A stretch of 64,000 bases of DNA. Origin: CBDBZX01 sp965213645. Lineage in GTDB: Bacteria; Deinococcota; Deinococci; Deinococcales; Trueperaceae. Positions 43,481-53,063 of the stretch are shown here, in pieces. The notes beneath the pieces are model-generated. The model was not told where the DNA came from. It ran no database searches and worked only from the letters and a program-made list of their open reading frames with translations. The first letter of the stretch is position 1. Each line of letters begins with the position of its first letter. Position numbers and translations under genes: made by a program. The stretch is taken from contig CBDBZX010000002.1 of assembly GCA_965213645.1 (NCBI GenBank), positions 1,612,001 to 1,676,000 of the forward strand, in the 5' to 3' direction.

Positions 43481-44808
43481 GTGACAAAACCAAGAGCCAA
43501 AGTCTACCGCGCCGACCTCTACGGGCTGCGTGGGGGCAAGTACGACTATCTGTGGGAGAATGACGTTTCGAGCACCGAATGGGAAGAGGTCAAACCGCAG
43601 ACACCTTTTTACCTCTTCACAAAGCAAGACGCGGAGTTACAACCGGAATACCAAGCGGGATGGACAGTCCATAGCATTTTTCCGGTAAAAAGTGTCGGTA
43701 TACAAACCGCTCGAGACGCACTTACCATCTCTTTTTCACAAGAAGAGGTTTGAGCACGTTGTCAATGACTTTGTAGAGCTAGACTCTGATGAGGTTGCAC
43801 GACGAAAATAAGCTCAAAAAAGATAACTCGAGATTGGAATTTAGTGAAGCTCGCTCGGCAATTGCAAAGTAATAGTCAGTGAGCAAGCTAAGTGAGGAAA
43901 ATGCTGCAAACAATTCTATAGACCTTTTGATTTTAGAGAGACTACTTTAGGTAATTCGTGGCTTATGGACTCTATGCCTAGAAATGAGAGTCATTGAGCA
44001 CGTTGCGCATACAAGAAAACCTCTAGGCTTAAACGGTTCGCCCCATGAATCGAATGGCTACGAGCCGTCTGTATCCAGATAAAACCCGCTCCAGCAGTCT
44101 GTTGGCAATTAAAGCAGGCGGTGCCTCGAGTATCTTGGACCCCTCTACCTCTACCCAGACGAATCCTCCAACGACCTCTTCAGCCAACCCACCCCCAACC
44201 CCGGCGGACGCCGCCCCAACCTCTCCCCAGACTTCGTGGCGGATGTAGCCAAGAGGTTAGGGCTCAGCTTCGTAGACGACGGCAAGGGCGACTTAGAGCG
44301 CACCTTTGGACCTGAAGATGTCTTTGGGTACATCTACGCAGTCTTTCACTCCCCCACCTATAGAGGGCGCTACGCCGAGTTCTTAAAGATCGACTTCCCG
44401 AGAGTACCGCTGACGAGTAGCTTAGAGCTTTTCCGCTCTTTAGCCGCCAAGGGTGAAGTGCTTGTATCTCTGCACCTCATGGAGCGTGTGGGCGGCGTCA
44501 TGACCTCGTACCCGGTGGAGGGCGATAACGTGGTGGAGAAGCCGACCTTTGGAGAGGTTGAGGGTATGGGGCGCGTCTATATCAACACTACGCAGTATTT
44601 TGAGGGCGTGCCGAGTGAGGTGTGGAACTTCTATGTGGGTGGGTATCAGGTGCTTCACAAGTGGCTCAAGGACCGCAAGGGGCGCGAGCTGAGCTTTGAC
44701 GATTTGCGGCATTACGGCTTTATCGTGGCGGCGCTGTTTGAGACTATCGGCACGATGCGAGAGGTTGATGAGACGATAGATGGGGCTGGGGGATGGCCGT
44801 TGGGGTAG
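43481..44808 (+). pseudogene. Type ISP/IIG-like restriction-methylation gene, 3' part, frameshifted
   Basis: Resumes exactly where the 5' part would continue: AKVYRADLYGLRGGKYDYLWENDVSSTEWEEV and HSIFPVKSVGIQTARDALTI. The next 300 bp are badly decayed (pieces such as RPFDFRETTL readable). From about 44128 one clean frame gives PLYLYPDESSNDLFSQ, VFGYIYAVFHSPTYRGRYAEFLKIDFPRVPLTSSLELFRSLA and YVGGYQVLHKWLKDRKGRELSFDDLRHY, the target-recognition/C-terminal domain of Type ISP enzymes. Specificity cannot be read. Confidence 0.8.
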
Positions 44809-45155
44809 GGATGCCAGATGAGATGGTCAGTACGGTAGCGGAAGCGAACGCGCAGACGCTTGATGTACCTGAGTATGAGGGGTGGTTTGCCTTTGCGCAC
44901 CTCTTGAACGGATATGACGTGGCGGACGAATTGGGGCTCGAGCTTAGCGAGTTAAGCCGTGAGAAAGCCGCAACGTATGACCGAACGCGCGTGTGGGAGG
45001 GGACGCTACTCGAGCTTAGGATGACGCTCTTTTTTGAGGCTCGAGCGCTCCGCATGGCGGGTGCGCCGGGCTACGACCCGAACAGTGACCCTGAATACCG
45101 CGAATATATTCAGGGGCTGTTGGGAGCGATAAAGCGGAAGGCTGCAACTATCTAA
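44793..45155 (+). CDS. Unknown protein downstream of the methylase remnant
   Basis: 120 residues, helical and acidic: MPDEMVSTVAEANAQTLDVPEYEGWFAFAHLLNGYDVADELG, then RTRVWEGTLLELRMTLFFEARAL. GGGG-rich stretch before the ATG; it overlaps the end of the preceding frame by 16 bp. I do not recognise a family. It could be an accessory of the former restriction system or unrelated. Confidence 0.5.
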   Translation: MAVGVGMPDEMVSTVAEANAQTLDVPEYEGWFAFAHLLNGYDVADELGLELSELSREKAATYDRTRVWEGTLLELRMTLFFEARALRMAGAPGYDPNSDPEYREYIQGLLGAIKRKAATI

Positions 45156-45196
45156 GAGGCGTGTACACCCCTCACATATCTACATATCAGAATCAA

Positions 45197-46969
45197 TCAG
45201 CCACCAAGCTCTGAGGCGTCTGAGGACGCGGTACTACCTTCTGCGTGGGCGTCATGTTCCAACTCGAGCGTAGCGTGCTCAGAGGGCGCGTTCAGCAGCG
45301 GCAAAGACGGTGTCAGGGGCAGTGAAAAGCCGAAGCAACTCCCTTGTCCGGGCGTGCTCTTTACCCACACCTCGCCGCCGTGCAACTCGACGAGACGTTT
45401 CGAGAGGGCAAGCCCTAAGCCCGTACCGCCGTAGTTGCGAGCGAGTGAGCTGTCCACCTGTGAAAATGGTTGAAAGAGCTTGTCCAGACTTTCCTCAGCG
45501 ATGCCGATGCCGTTGTCCTCGACCTCTACGCACAAGGCGTCTCCGACCTCTCGCGCTCTCAGCTCGACGTGTCCGCCTAGCGGCGTGAATTTAATCGCGT
45601 TGCCGAGGAGGTTGTAGAGCACCTGTTTGACGCGCGTGGGGTCGCACTGAAGCGAGCTCAAAGGGCCAAACGTAGTGGTGAGGTGAATCCCTTTGGCCTC
45701 GGCGCTGGCGCGAACGACCCCTATCGCTCCCTTTAACAGCGGCTCTATCTCGGTGGGCTGGCGCGTCAAGCTCACCCTGTCGGCCTCGATTTTAGAGAGG
45801 TCTAAGATGTCGCTGATCAGCGAGAGCAGGTGCGAGCCGGAGTCGTGAATGCTTTTGACTTGCTCCTTCTGTTTCGCGTTAAGAGGTCCAAAAAGCTCGT
45901 CGCCGAGAAGCTGCGAAAAGCCCAAAACGGCGGTCAGCGGGGTGCGAAGTTCGTGTGACATGGTCGCTAAAAATTCGCTCTTGAGGCGGTTGGCGTGGGC
46001 TAATTCGGCGTTTCTTTCGCGCAGTTCGGCTTGCGACTGACGCAGGGCTGCCTCGGTGCGCTTGTACGCGCTCAGGTCGCGCACCGCCGTAACGCGCACG
46101 GTGCGCTCGTCGGCAAGGAGGGAGCGCTCGAGCAGCTCTACAGGCAGCGTGCTCCCGTCGCGCCGCCGCCCGGTGATCTCGGCTGGTCCCTGCTTCACCT
46201 CGGCAGCGTTGACGCGTTTCAAAACAAACGCCACCGATTCGCTCGCCACGAGTTCGCTGACGTGCCGCCCGATGAGTTCGTCCGGGCTGTAACCGACCAT
46301 CGCGGCGAGCCGCGTGTTCACGTCGAGCACCCTGCCGCGCTCGTGAATGACGAGACCCTCAAAGCTCGCCTCGGTCAGCCGCGCAAAGCGCTCCTCGCTC
46401 TCTCGCAAGGAGACGACCGTGCGCTCCAAATCGCGCCGCTGCTGCGTCAAATTCAGCAAGATGCGCGAGCGCACCGCGTAGATGAGCAGCGACAGCAAGG
46501 AGGCGGCGAAGAGCGCGAAGCCGTAGTGCAGCGTGCCCACCATCGCCGCCTCCGGGAGCGTGAGGACGACGAGCCCCCAACTGAGCAACATCACTGAGAT
46601 AGAGCCCACAAGCCAAGGCAGCGAGAGCATAAGACTGCCCAACGCGACGATGAGGAGCAGTATATTAGTAGTTTGTTCGATTTCCGCCGTCAGATGGAGG
46701 TGCAAGGCGCAGTTGACGAGCATCACAGCGGCGAGGAGCGCGAGGTAAGGGTGGGCGGCGGCGGGTCCTACCGGACGCGCACCCCAGCGCCAGTAAAGCA
46801 AGATGAAGAGTGCTGACGATACAAGCGCAGTCGCGGCCATGATGAGGCCATTAAGCCCCCCGATGACGAGCAGGTGGCTAGGCGCGTAGAAGAGGTAGAG
46901 AGGTGCTAACACGAGCGCGATAGTGCGCAGCCCCTTAGCGACCTCGAGGTTATGCCCTTGCAACGTCAC
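45197..46969 (-). CDS. PAS-domain sensor histidine kinase
   Basis: 590 residues. Six membrane helices in the first ~170 residues (no large outside loop), a PAS domain (~195-310; EERFARLTEASFEGLVIHERG, VNTRLAAMVGYSPDELIGR), then HisKA with ATMSHELRTPLTAVLGFSQLL and HATPase with VLYNLLGNAIKFTPLGG, DNGIGI and GTGLGLALSK. The signal is unknown; no response regulator lies beside it. Its start is 7 bp after the stop of the HMG-CoA lyase gene, so both share one mRNA. Confidence 0.93.
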   Translation of the reverse strand: MTLQGHNLEVAKGLRTIALVLAPLYLFYAPSHLLVIGGLNGLIMAATALVSSALFILLYWRWGARPVGPAAAHPYLALLAAVMLVNCALHLHLTAEIEQTTNILLLIVALGSLMLSLPWLVGSISVMLLSWGLVVLTLPEAAMVGTLHYGFALFAASLLSLLIYAVRSRILLNLTQQRRDLERTVVSLRESEERFARLTEASFEGLVIHERGRVLDVNTRLAAMVGYSPDELIGRHVSELVASESVAFVLKRVNAAEVKQGPAEITGRRRDGSTLPVELLERSLLADERTVRVTAVRDLSAYKRTEAALRQSQAELRERNAELAHANRLKSEFLATMSHELRTPLTAVLGFSQLLGDELFGPLNAKQKEQVKSIHDSGSHLLSLISDILDLSKIEADRVSLTRQPTEIEPLLKGAIGVVRASAEAKGIHLTTTFGPLSSLQCDPTRVKQVLYNLLGNAIKFTPLGGHVELRAREVGDALCVEVEDNGIGIAEESLDKLFQPFSQVDSSLARNYGGTGLGLALSKRLVELHGGEVWVKSTPGQGSCFGFSLPLTPSLPLLNAPSEHATLELEHDAHAEGSTASSDASELGG

Positions 46970-46975
46970 GCCTCG

Positions 46976-47878
46976 CTACTTCGCTTCGGCTCGAGCTTCA
47001 TGTTCTTCAGCGCCGTAGCGCGTGCTCAGCGCCGCCGCCTGCGCCGCTAATGCGCCGAGCTTGTCTATGCGAATACCCGTCTGAAAGCCTCTAGCCTCCA
47101 AAAACGGCGCGACCTCTTCGGTCGGCAAGTTGCCGACGAGGTCGTCCGCTGCGAAGGGACACCCCCCGACGCCCGCGAGCGTGCCCTCAAACCAGCGAAC
47201 GCCGTATGAGAGGGCCACCTCTATGGGTTCTTGCCAAGCGTCCGGGCGAGCGTGAAGGTGCAATCCGAGCGTTTCGGGCGCGTCCACCGCGCGGAGCACG
47301 GCGTCCACTCGGTCCGCGTCCGCTGTGCCCACCGTATCGGCTAGAACGATCTCGCGCACGCCGAGCGCCCTAAGCCGCGCGGCGGCGGCGGCTGTATCCG
47401 CCGCCGCCCACGGCTCGCCGTAAGGGTTGCCAAAGCCCATCGAGAGGTAGACCGTGAAGCCGAGCCCATGCGCGGCGCTCTCTTTTACCATATGCGCCAC
47501 GAGCGGCCATGAGTCTGCCAAACTGCGGTTCGTATTGCGCCGCTGAAAGGTCTCGTTGACCGAGAGCGGATAGCCGACGCTCGACACGGGTGTTTGAATA
47601 GTCTGCGTTTGGACAGCCTGCGTTAAACCCCGCTCGTTCGCGACAATCGTCAAGAGGTTCACGTCAGTTCGCGGCAGCGCGGCGAGTACCGCTCTAGTGT
47701 CGGCGAGTTGCGGCACGGCCCTGGGCGAGACGAATGAGCCCATATCGAGCGTGTGGAAACCTGCGCCGAGGAGCGCCTTCAGGTGACGCACTTTAGTCTC
47801 CGTAGGGATAAAACCCTTCAGTCCTTGCCAAGCGTCGCGCGGACATTCGACGTAGCGCACGGTCTCCTTCTCGCTCAT
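46976..47878 (-). CDS. Hydroxymethylglutaryl-CoA lyase-like protein
   Basis: 300 residues, DRE-TIM metallolyase. Seen: VECPRDAWQG near the start (usual form is VGPRDGLQ; Arg-Asp and Gln are kept), FIPTETKVRHLKALLGAGF, HLHARPDAW for the metal His pair and the family cysteine loop GTLAGVGGCPFAADDLVGN. It would split HMG-CoA to acetyl-CoA and acetoacetate in leucine breakdown. TATACT (47885-47890) 6 nt from the ATG: leaderless. First gene of an operon with the sensor kinase. Confidence 0.85.
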   Translation of the reverse strand: MSEKETVRYVECPRDAWQGLKGFIPTETKVRHLKALLGAGFHTLDMGSFVSPRAVPQLADTRAVLAALPRTDVNLLTIVANERGLTQAVQTQTIQTPVSSVGYPLSVNETFQRRNTNRSLADSWPLVAHMVKESAAHGLGFTVYLSMGFGNPYGEPWAAADTAAAAARLRALGVREIVLADTVGTADADRVDAVLRAVDAPETLGLHLHARPDAWQEPIEVALSYGVRWFEGTLAGVGGCPFAADDLVGNLPTEEVAPFLEARGFQTGIRIDKLGALAAQAAALSTRYGAEEHEARAEAK

Positions 47879-47884
47879 CCTCGC

Positions 47885-47890
47885 AGTATA
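47885..47890 (-). promoter_or_regulatory. -10 element of leaderless HMG-CoA lyase transcript
   Basis: TATACT on the minus strand, 6 nt from the ATG. Confidence 0.6.
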
Positions 47891-48056
47891 GCGAATATGA
47901 GAATACTTAGCGTTGCACCCATCTGACGTAAGGCGCTAGGTGAGACCGCTTGGGATAGGCTCGAGTAACAACCATTCAACTTTGAATTTCGTGTAACCAT
48001 CTCTTAGTCGAGAGATTACAGCTAAGTAACGAAGAAATTTTTTGTGACCATATCTG

Positions 48057-48198
48057 GGCAACGTACCCAGGACTGACACACTTTATTGAGGCGCTGTCCG
48101 CACATGTCCGTAGACTTAGAAAGATTTGAGTTTGGCATGTACCGCGTCGTTCTTAGCCTCTACAACTTTGATGCGTCAACCTCGGCAACGTACCCAGG
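48057..48198. repeat. Direct repeat GGCAACGTACCCAGG, two copies
   Basis: Identical 15-mers at 48057-48071 and 48184-48198 in an otherwise gene-free 328-bp gap. The first copy with its flank also forms a hairpin CTGGG/CCCAG. Confidence 0.5.
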
Positions 48199-48206
48199 GT
48201 TGAAGG

Positions 48207-49250
48207 TCAAGTCGGTACGTTAAAGCCTTTGGCCCCCAGCTCCTCTTTCACTACCTCCAAGACCTGCCGCCGCGCCTCCTCCATATCCACGTGCAAGGTT
48301 GCGCCCGCCGCCGCAACGTGCCCGCCGCCGCCGAACGCCAAACAGACCGCCTGCGCTGAGACACCCTCTCGCGCCCTCACCGAGAGTTTGGTCTTAGGGC
48401 CTTCGTCGTCGCTGCGCTCTTTGAGAAAAATCGCGAGCTGCGCCCCTTCCGCGTAGCGGATGAAGCCGACGTAATCGTCCGAATCGTCGTCGGTGGGGCC
48501 AATCTCGTCGCGCATCCTCTGGGTCAAGCGAGCCATCGCCACGAGCCCCCCTAAGGGAAACTCCACCGTGGACATCACCTTGCCGAGCATCCTGAAGTAG
48601 TCCGGGTGACGCCACTGCAAACGGTCGGTTAGATCGGCGTAGGAAACGCCCTTAGCGACGAGTTCGCCCGCCGCCCGAAGCGTTTCAGGCGTCGTGTTGC
48701 CGAAGCGGAGGTTGCCCGTGTCGGTCAGAATCCCTGTGAGGCAAGGCGTGGCGATGGCGGCGGTCCACGCGACGGGCAGCGCGTCGATGATATCTTTGAC
48801 AATGTGCGCCGTTGCCGCGCGGCTCGGCTCGACGCAAGCGAGGTCGCCGAAGCGAGCGTTCGTGCCGTGGTGGTCAATATTCACCGTGAAGGTCGCGCCT
48901 TCTAAGGGTGCCCCCTCAGCGCGGTCTTCATCCGCCACGTCGAGGATCGCCAAGAGACACCCACCGGGTAACCGCTCCAAAGGCCCAGCAAGCTCACCCT
49001 CTTCCGCTAAAAAGGCGAGGTAGCGCGGCGCGTCCAGCGGCAGCAGCGTCTCCTTGCCGAGCGCGGCTAGGGCACGCTTGAGCGCGAGCGTGCTGCCTAA
49101 GGCGTCCCCGTCGGGATCAACGTGGGCGATGAGGACGATAGGCCCTTGCCAAGCGCTGAGTTTGTCGGCAATCGCTTGAACTTTGGCTCGGTAGTCGGCT
49201 TCGCCGGAGTTGTCAACACCGGAGGTACGGGCGGAAGGTAGAGAGGTCAT
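48207..49250 (-). CDS. DHH/DHHA1 phosphoesterase (NrnA-type oligoribonuclease/pAp phosphatase)
   Basis: 347 residues. DHH metal motifs VLIAHVDPDGDALGS, LAILDVADEDR, VNIDHHGTN and GILTDTGNLRFGNT are all present, followed by DHHA1 with VRAREGVSAQAVCLAFGGGGHVAAAGAT. NrnA degrades very short RNAs and pAp. Start ATG 49250 is chosen because TATACT lies 6 nt upstream; the open frame continues 14 codons further, across this promoter. Confidence 0.93.
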   Translation of the reverse strand: MTSLPSARTSGVDNSGEADYRAKVQAIADKLSAWQGPIVLIAHVDPDGDALGSTLALKRALAALGKETLLPLDAPRYLAFLAEEGELAGPLERLPGGCLLAILDVADEDRAEGAPLEGATFTVNIDHHGTNARFGDLACVEPSRAATAHIVKDIIDALPVAWTAAIATPCLTGILTDTGNLRFGNTTPETLRAAGELVAKGVSYADLTDRLQWRHPDYFRMLGKVMSTVEFPLGGLVAMARLTQRMRDEIGPTDDDSDDYVGFIRYAEGAQLAIFLKERSDDEGPKTKLSVRAREGVSAQAVCLAFGGGGHVAAAGATLHVDMEEARRQVLEVVKEELGAKGFNVPT

Positions 49251-49256
49251 TAGTGC

Positions 49257-49262
49257 AGTATA
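49257..49262 (-). promoter_or_regulatory. -10 element of leaderless NrnA-type transcript
   Basis: TATACT on the minus strand, 6 nt from ATG 49250; it decides the start. The remaining gap to 49630 shows no gene. Confidence 0.6.
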
Positions 49263-49693
49263 CGCTGGCACGCCAGCCGCGAAATGAGACACATGTAACT
49301 AGGGCGAAAGCCGAACGCTGCCCTTTAAAAAGCTATATCTGGGTAGGCCACGCTGAAAAGGTCACAGAAAGAGGCAAATGCGGCGTAGGGGCGATTCATG
49401 AATTCCCCCACCCATTTTGTCTAGGTCGCGCACTCCCTCATCAGAGAAGATAGTTGTGCGAAATTCAAAGAGGTCAAGCAATAGCAAATGCGAGTAAGAT
49501 GTCGCGAATCTAATACGTAAGCCCTGCACATGTACCCAAAAGGTGGACGTCACGGCGAGGCAGCGTACAGCTCAAAGGGGACTCACGTTATCTTTGTGCG
49601 CAGATTGCGTAACGACGAATACGGCACACCTTGACAGGCTGGTCTACGCTTAAACTTAATGTAGTGTTATACCTCAAAGAAAGTGAGCGATGC

Positions 49694-51118
49694 GTGGAAT
49701 ATGACAGAGACGAGCAGCTAGAGAGATTAGAGACGGAAAGACTGGGCGCAACGAAACCGTTGGAGACTGACGCGGGGACAGTAGAGGCTCGAGCCGAGTC
49801 CCAAACAGACCCAGAGATACAAATAGACTCAGAGACAACAGAGAACCCTAAAGACTTTACCGTGGGACGTCCCCAAGTCCCCGTACCATCTATAGAACCA
49901 CAAGGGTTTAGGGTGAACGCTAGGGTCCGCTCCATGCGGCGCGTCTTTCTGCTTTTGGGGCTTCTCTTTACGGTCGGGCTCGTCGCTCTGGGCACTCAGC
50001 GCCCCGACCCGCAGCCTCAGTTTATTCAACGCGGCCTGCCCGAAGTCGTAGCGCCGCAGGGCGAACTGCTGAGCGTTTTTGAAGAGACGCGTCCGGCGAG
50101 TTTGCAGCTCGAGGTTAGAAGCGGCAACGTCTTTAACTCCATTGTGGCAGGCGTCGGCACAGGCTTTTTCATCTCACCTGACGGCCTCGTTCTCACCGCC
50201 TATCACGTGGTTGATCCGACCAACGGCGGCCCCACCAACAGACGCGCCATCATCGCGGTTGGCCCCAACGAGACGCGCTACCCCCTGGAACTCGTCGGCT
50301 TTGACGCCTACCTCGACTTGGCGCTCTTACAAGCCGATGTCTCCGGTGAGGTCCCCTATCTACCGCTCACGGGTCTGAGCACCGAAATCGGCAGTGAGGT
50401 CTTAGCCATCGGCAACAGTCGCGGCGACTTTTTAGAGGGCCGCATCGGTGAGGTGACGCGCCTAGACGTCGCGCCCTTGCGCTCGGATTTTGCCGACACC
50501 GCCATCGAACTCACTGCCCCACTCGCCCCTGGCGACTCGGGCGGACCTGTGATTAACGCGGACGGTGAAGCCATTGGCGTGGTGAGCTACATCGCGCTTT
50601 CGGGTGCGCCGCAAGGCATCATCGCGCCCTTTGCCGAACAGGGCGGGCGCTTCAACTCCTACGCCATCCCCGTATCCGCCGAGAGCGACGTGATTGCGAG
50701 CTTGCAGGCGGGCGAACAGCGCGACATCCCCGTCATCGGGTTTGAGCTAGGCGCACGTCGCTTCGGCCTGACGGACGAATACAACCCGCGCCGCGAACGG
50801 CGCTTCGACTTAGGGCCGCGTGCGGGTATCATCGTCGGCGCAGTTCTGCCTAACACCCCCGCCGAGCAAGCAGGTTTACGTGACCTCGTCGCTGAGCCTG
50901 TGATTAACGAGGCCGGACAAACCGTAGACTTTGACATTCAAGCGGACGTGATTACTGCGGTAGACGGTCAACGTACTCGGGACTACTTCGAGTTGCTCGG
51001 CATACTACGTGAAAAAGGCGTTGGTGCAGAGGTGACGATCACCGTGCAGCGCGGCAACGAGACGGTTGACCTAGCGCTAGAGTTAGCGCCTAGAGCGGCG
51101 ACTTTCGGCACACAGTAG
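49694..51118 (+). CDS. HtrA/DegP-type serine protease with PDZ domain, membrane anchored
   Basis: 474 residues from GTG 49694 (an upstream TTG at 49631 is possible; AAGTGAG precedes 49694). Acidic cytoplasmic lead of ~80 residues, one membrane helix (RVFLLLGLLFTVGLVALG), trypsin-like domain with the triad in LTAYHVV, LDLALLQADV and LAPGDSGGPV, then a PDZ domain (RAGIIVGAVLPNTPAEQAGL, DVITAVDGQRTRDYFELLGIL). It degrades damaged proteins outside the membrane. A terminator follows. Confidence 0.9.
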   Translation: MEYDRDEQLERLETERLGATKPLETDAGTVEARAESQTDPEIQIDSETTENPKDFTVGRPQVPVPSIEPQGFRVNARVRSMRRVFLLLGLLFTVGLVALGTQRPDPQPQFIQRGLPEVVAPQGELLSVFEETRPASLQLEVRSGNVFNSIVAGVGTGFFISPDGLVLTAYHVVDPTNGGPTNRRAIIAVGPNETRYPLELVGFDAYLDLALLQADVSGEVPYLPLTGLSTEIGSEVLAIGNSRGDFLEGRIGEVTRLDVAPLRSDFADTAIELTAPLAPGDSGGPVINADGEAIGVVSYIALSGAPQGIIAPFAEQGGRFNSYAIPVSAESDVIASLQAGEQRDIPVIGFELGARRFGLTDEYNPRRERRFDLGPRAGIIVGAVLPNTPAEQAGLRDLVAEPVINEAGQTVDFDIQADVITAVDGQRTRDYFELLGILREKGVGAEVTITVQRGNETVDLALELAPRAATFGTQ

Positions 51119-51142
51119 TAGATTCGCAACTGTAGATAGAAA

Positions 51143-51169
51143 AAGCCCGGCTGAGGCCGAGCTTTTCTC
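51143..51169 (+). terminator. Terminator after the HtrA-type gene
   Basis: AAAAAGCCCGGC ... GCCGAGCTTTT, an imperfect stem with a 4-nt loop ending in TTTTCT. Confidence 0.65.
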
Positions 51170-51195
51170 ATACTGCTTTTACATGTTACTTTTCG

Positions 51196-51272
51196 TGGTG
51201 GGCGATGGTGGATTTGAACCACCGACCTCGTCGTTATCAGCGACGCGCTCTAACCAACTGAGCTAATCGCCC
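51196..51272 (-). tRNA. tRNA-Ile (anticodon GAT)
   Basis: Complement reads GGGCGAT TAGCTC...GAGC, anticodon loop CTGATAA, T-arm GGTGG/CCACC, acceptor ATCGCCC, discriminator A and encoded CCA. It lies outside any rRNA operon in this window. Confidence 0.97.
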
Positions 51273-51286
51273 CCAAACAGAAGAGG

Positions 51287-51316
51287 AGTTTAGCATAGCC
51301 TTTTGGGAGAGGTCAA
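51287..51316 (-). promoter_or_regulatory. Promoter of tRNA-Ile
   Basis: On the minus strand TTGACC (51311-51316), 18-bp spacer, TAAACT (51287-51292). Between here and 51624 I see only a TATACT at 51551-51556 that could start the phosphatase mRNA. Confidence 0.65.
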
Positions 51317-51624
51317 GCCTGAATGAGCGGGAAGGTTGAGAGAGGTCATGCGCTGTTCACGGATTCGCATCACCGCTCATGAAGGCTCCCGCTGGGCGAA
51401 GTTCTGCGAACACAGGAAAGCTCGAGGCGAGTTCCAAACAGTGAAAAAGAAAGGGTTAGGTTTCACCTTTGCCTGCGCCACATCACGTCAATATCGGCGG
51501 CGCACTTATAGACGTTGCGCTTGCGCCCAAAGTAAGCGGGTTTCTCTTGCTATACTCTCAGTAATCATGCAGCAAACTCTCATTTGCCGAGGAATGTTCT
51601 ACACGGCAGCAACAGGAAGGTCAT

Positions 51625-52836
51625 ATGGAAAGGCTTAAAAAGGTCTTGAGCAACTTTTTACTCGGTCTGGAAAAAGACTTTCACACCTTCCGCCGCGAAT
51701 TCAACCGCTTCCGCCGCGCCCGCCCTTTCGACATCGTGCCTTACCTCTCGTACGGCTCCGCCGAGCGCGTGTACCTTAAAGGGCGCGTGCTGGAGGACAA
51801 AAGCCTCGCTGTGACGACGCCTGATACCCCGCGCTGGCGCAACTTGGTCAACACCTATAAGCGCTTCGTGAACGACAAAGTCCCGAACGCTCGCTTGGAA
51901 ATCGATTTCGCTGGGCTCAAGCACGAGGTTAAGACGGACGCAAAGGGGTACTTTGAGACGTGGCTCGAGCCACCCAAGGGCTTTAGGGGACAAGGCTGGC
52001 AAGAGGTCAACCTCACTCTCTTAGAGCCGCGCCGCGACGAGACGTCACCCGCGAGCGCGACGGGCTCCGTGCTGTTTCCCTCTCGCAACGCCCAGTTTGG
52101 CGTCATCAGCGATATGGACGATACCGTCATCCAGACCGACGTGACCAAATGGCTGCGCGTCATCGGCACGGTCTTGTTCGGCAACGCTTATACCCGCTTG
52201 CCGTTCAAAGGGGTCGCCGCCTTTTATACTGCGCTCCAGCAAGGCACGCAAGGGGGAGATAACCCCCTCTTCTACGTTTCAAGTAGCCCCTGGAACCTCT
52301 ACGACCTCATCTTGCGCCTCCTGCGCATCGAAGGTATCCCGCTAGGACCTATCATGCTCCGCAACTGGCGCAGCGGCGGCGGTGAGCTGTTCCCGTCCGA
52401 GCACGGCTCCTTTAAGAAGGGCGAGGTGCAGCGCATCTTGGACACTTACAGCGGCCTCCCGTTCATCCTCATCGGTGACTCGGGCGAGCAAGACCCCGAG
52501 ATTTACAGCGACATCGTGGCGGACTATCCGGGGCGCATCTTGGCGGTTTACATCCGCAACGTGAGCGAGACCGACGCAAGAACCACCTCGATTCGCACGC
52601 TCGCCGATAACGTGCGAACGCACGGTAGCAAACTCGTTCTGGCAGACGACACACTAGCCGCCGCCAAACACGCCGCTGCTGAAGGCTGGATTTTAGAGAG
52701 CGCCCTACCTCTTATTCGCGACCAGAAGACGAAGCACGACGCGCTCTTCGAGGAGCACGAAGAGACCGTCGCCACCGTCTTCGACACGTCACCCGGTGCG
52801 CCCGACCTCTCAAAACCCGCTGAGGCGCAGCCTTGA
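51625..52836 (+). CDS. App1/DUF2183 family phosphatase, copy 1
   Basis: 403 residues. N-terminal ~150 residues are a beta domain (YLKGRVLEDK, EIDFAGLKHEVKTDAKGYFETWLEP), then the HAD-like catalytic DUF2183 domain: FGVISDMDDTVIQTD (DxDxT nucleophile), FYVSSSPWNLYDLI, and LPFILIGDSGEQDPEIY. In yeast the relative App1 is a phosphatidate phosphatase; bacterial substrates are unknown. GGAAGG precedes the ATG. A paralogue follows. Confidence 0.92.
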   Translation: MERLKKVLSNFLLGLEKDFHTFRREFNRFRRARPFDIVPYLSYGSAERVYLKGRVLEDKSLAVTTPDTPRWRNLVNTYKRFVNDKVPNARLEIDFAGLKHEVKTDAKGYFETWLEPPKGFRGQGWQEVNLTLLEPRRDETSPASATGSVLFPSRNAQFGVISDMDDTVIQTDVTKWLRVIGTVLFGNAYTRLPFKGVAAFYTALQQGTQGGDNPLFYVSSSPWNLYDLILRLLRIEGIPLGPIMLRNWRSGGGELFPSEHGSFKKGEVQRILDTYSGLPFILIGDSGEQDPEIYSDIVADYPGRILAVYIRNVSETDARTTSIRTLADNVRTHGSKLVLADDTLAAAKHAAAEGWILESALPLIRDQKTKHDALFEEHEETVATVFDTSPGAPDLSKPAEAQP

Positions 52837-52867
52837 ATTTGAATGGTAAGTTGGGTTGGTAGGGGCT

Positions 52868-52985
52868 CTATTCAGAATGGTACAGAGGTTAAACAAGGAG
52901 TTGCAACCCCTTGTTCATCGCATACGAACAGCAGAAGAAGCATATATCGGCATTCGACTTAAAACCACTACCAGTTGTGGTTAAG
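52868..52985. repeat. Intergenic repeat, family R2, copy 2
   Basis: Partner of 23622-23735 over about 105 bp, with the same CAAGG.GTTG.AACCCCTTG core and GCATTCGACTT..AACCACTACCA end. It sits between the two phosphatase copies. Confidence 0.6.
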
Positions 52986-53063
52986 GTATTCAAAGATTGA
53001 TGCTACGCTCATGAAATCGAGAAATCTATAACGGTGACCCGCAACAATGACACGGAGGGCCAT

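Noticed and set aside
46031..46597. 188-codon plus-strand frame opposite the sensor kinase
   Set aside because: His/Arg-rich shadow of the PAS and membrane region; no start signal.
51196..51272. tRNA-Ile as a marker for an rRNA operon
   Set aside because: No 16S or 23S sequence flanks it; a protease gene and phosphatase genes are on either side.
51336..51638. 100-codon plus-strand frame before the App1-type gene
   Set aside because: Basic, unstructured reading, runs over the ribosome site of the next gene and contains its likely promoter.
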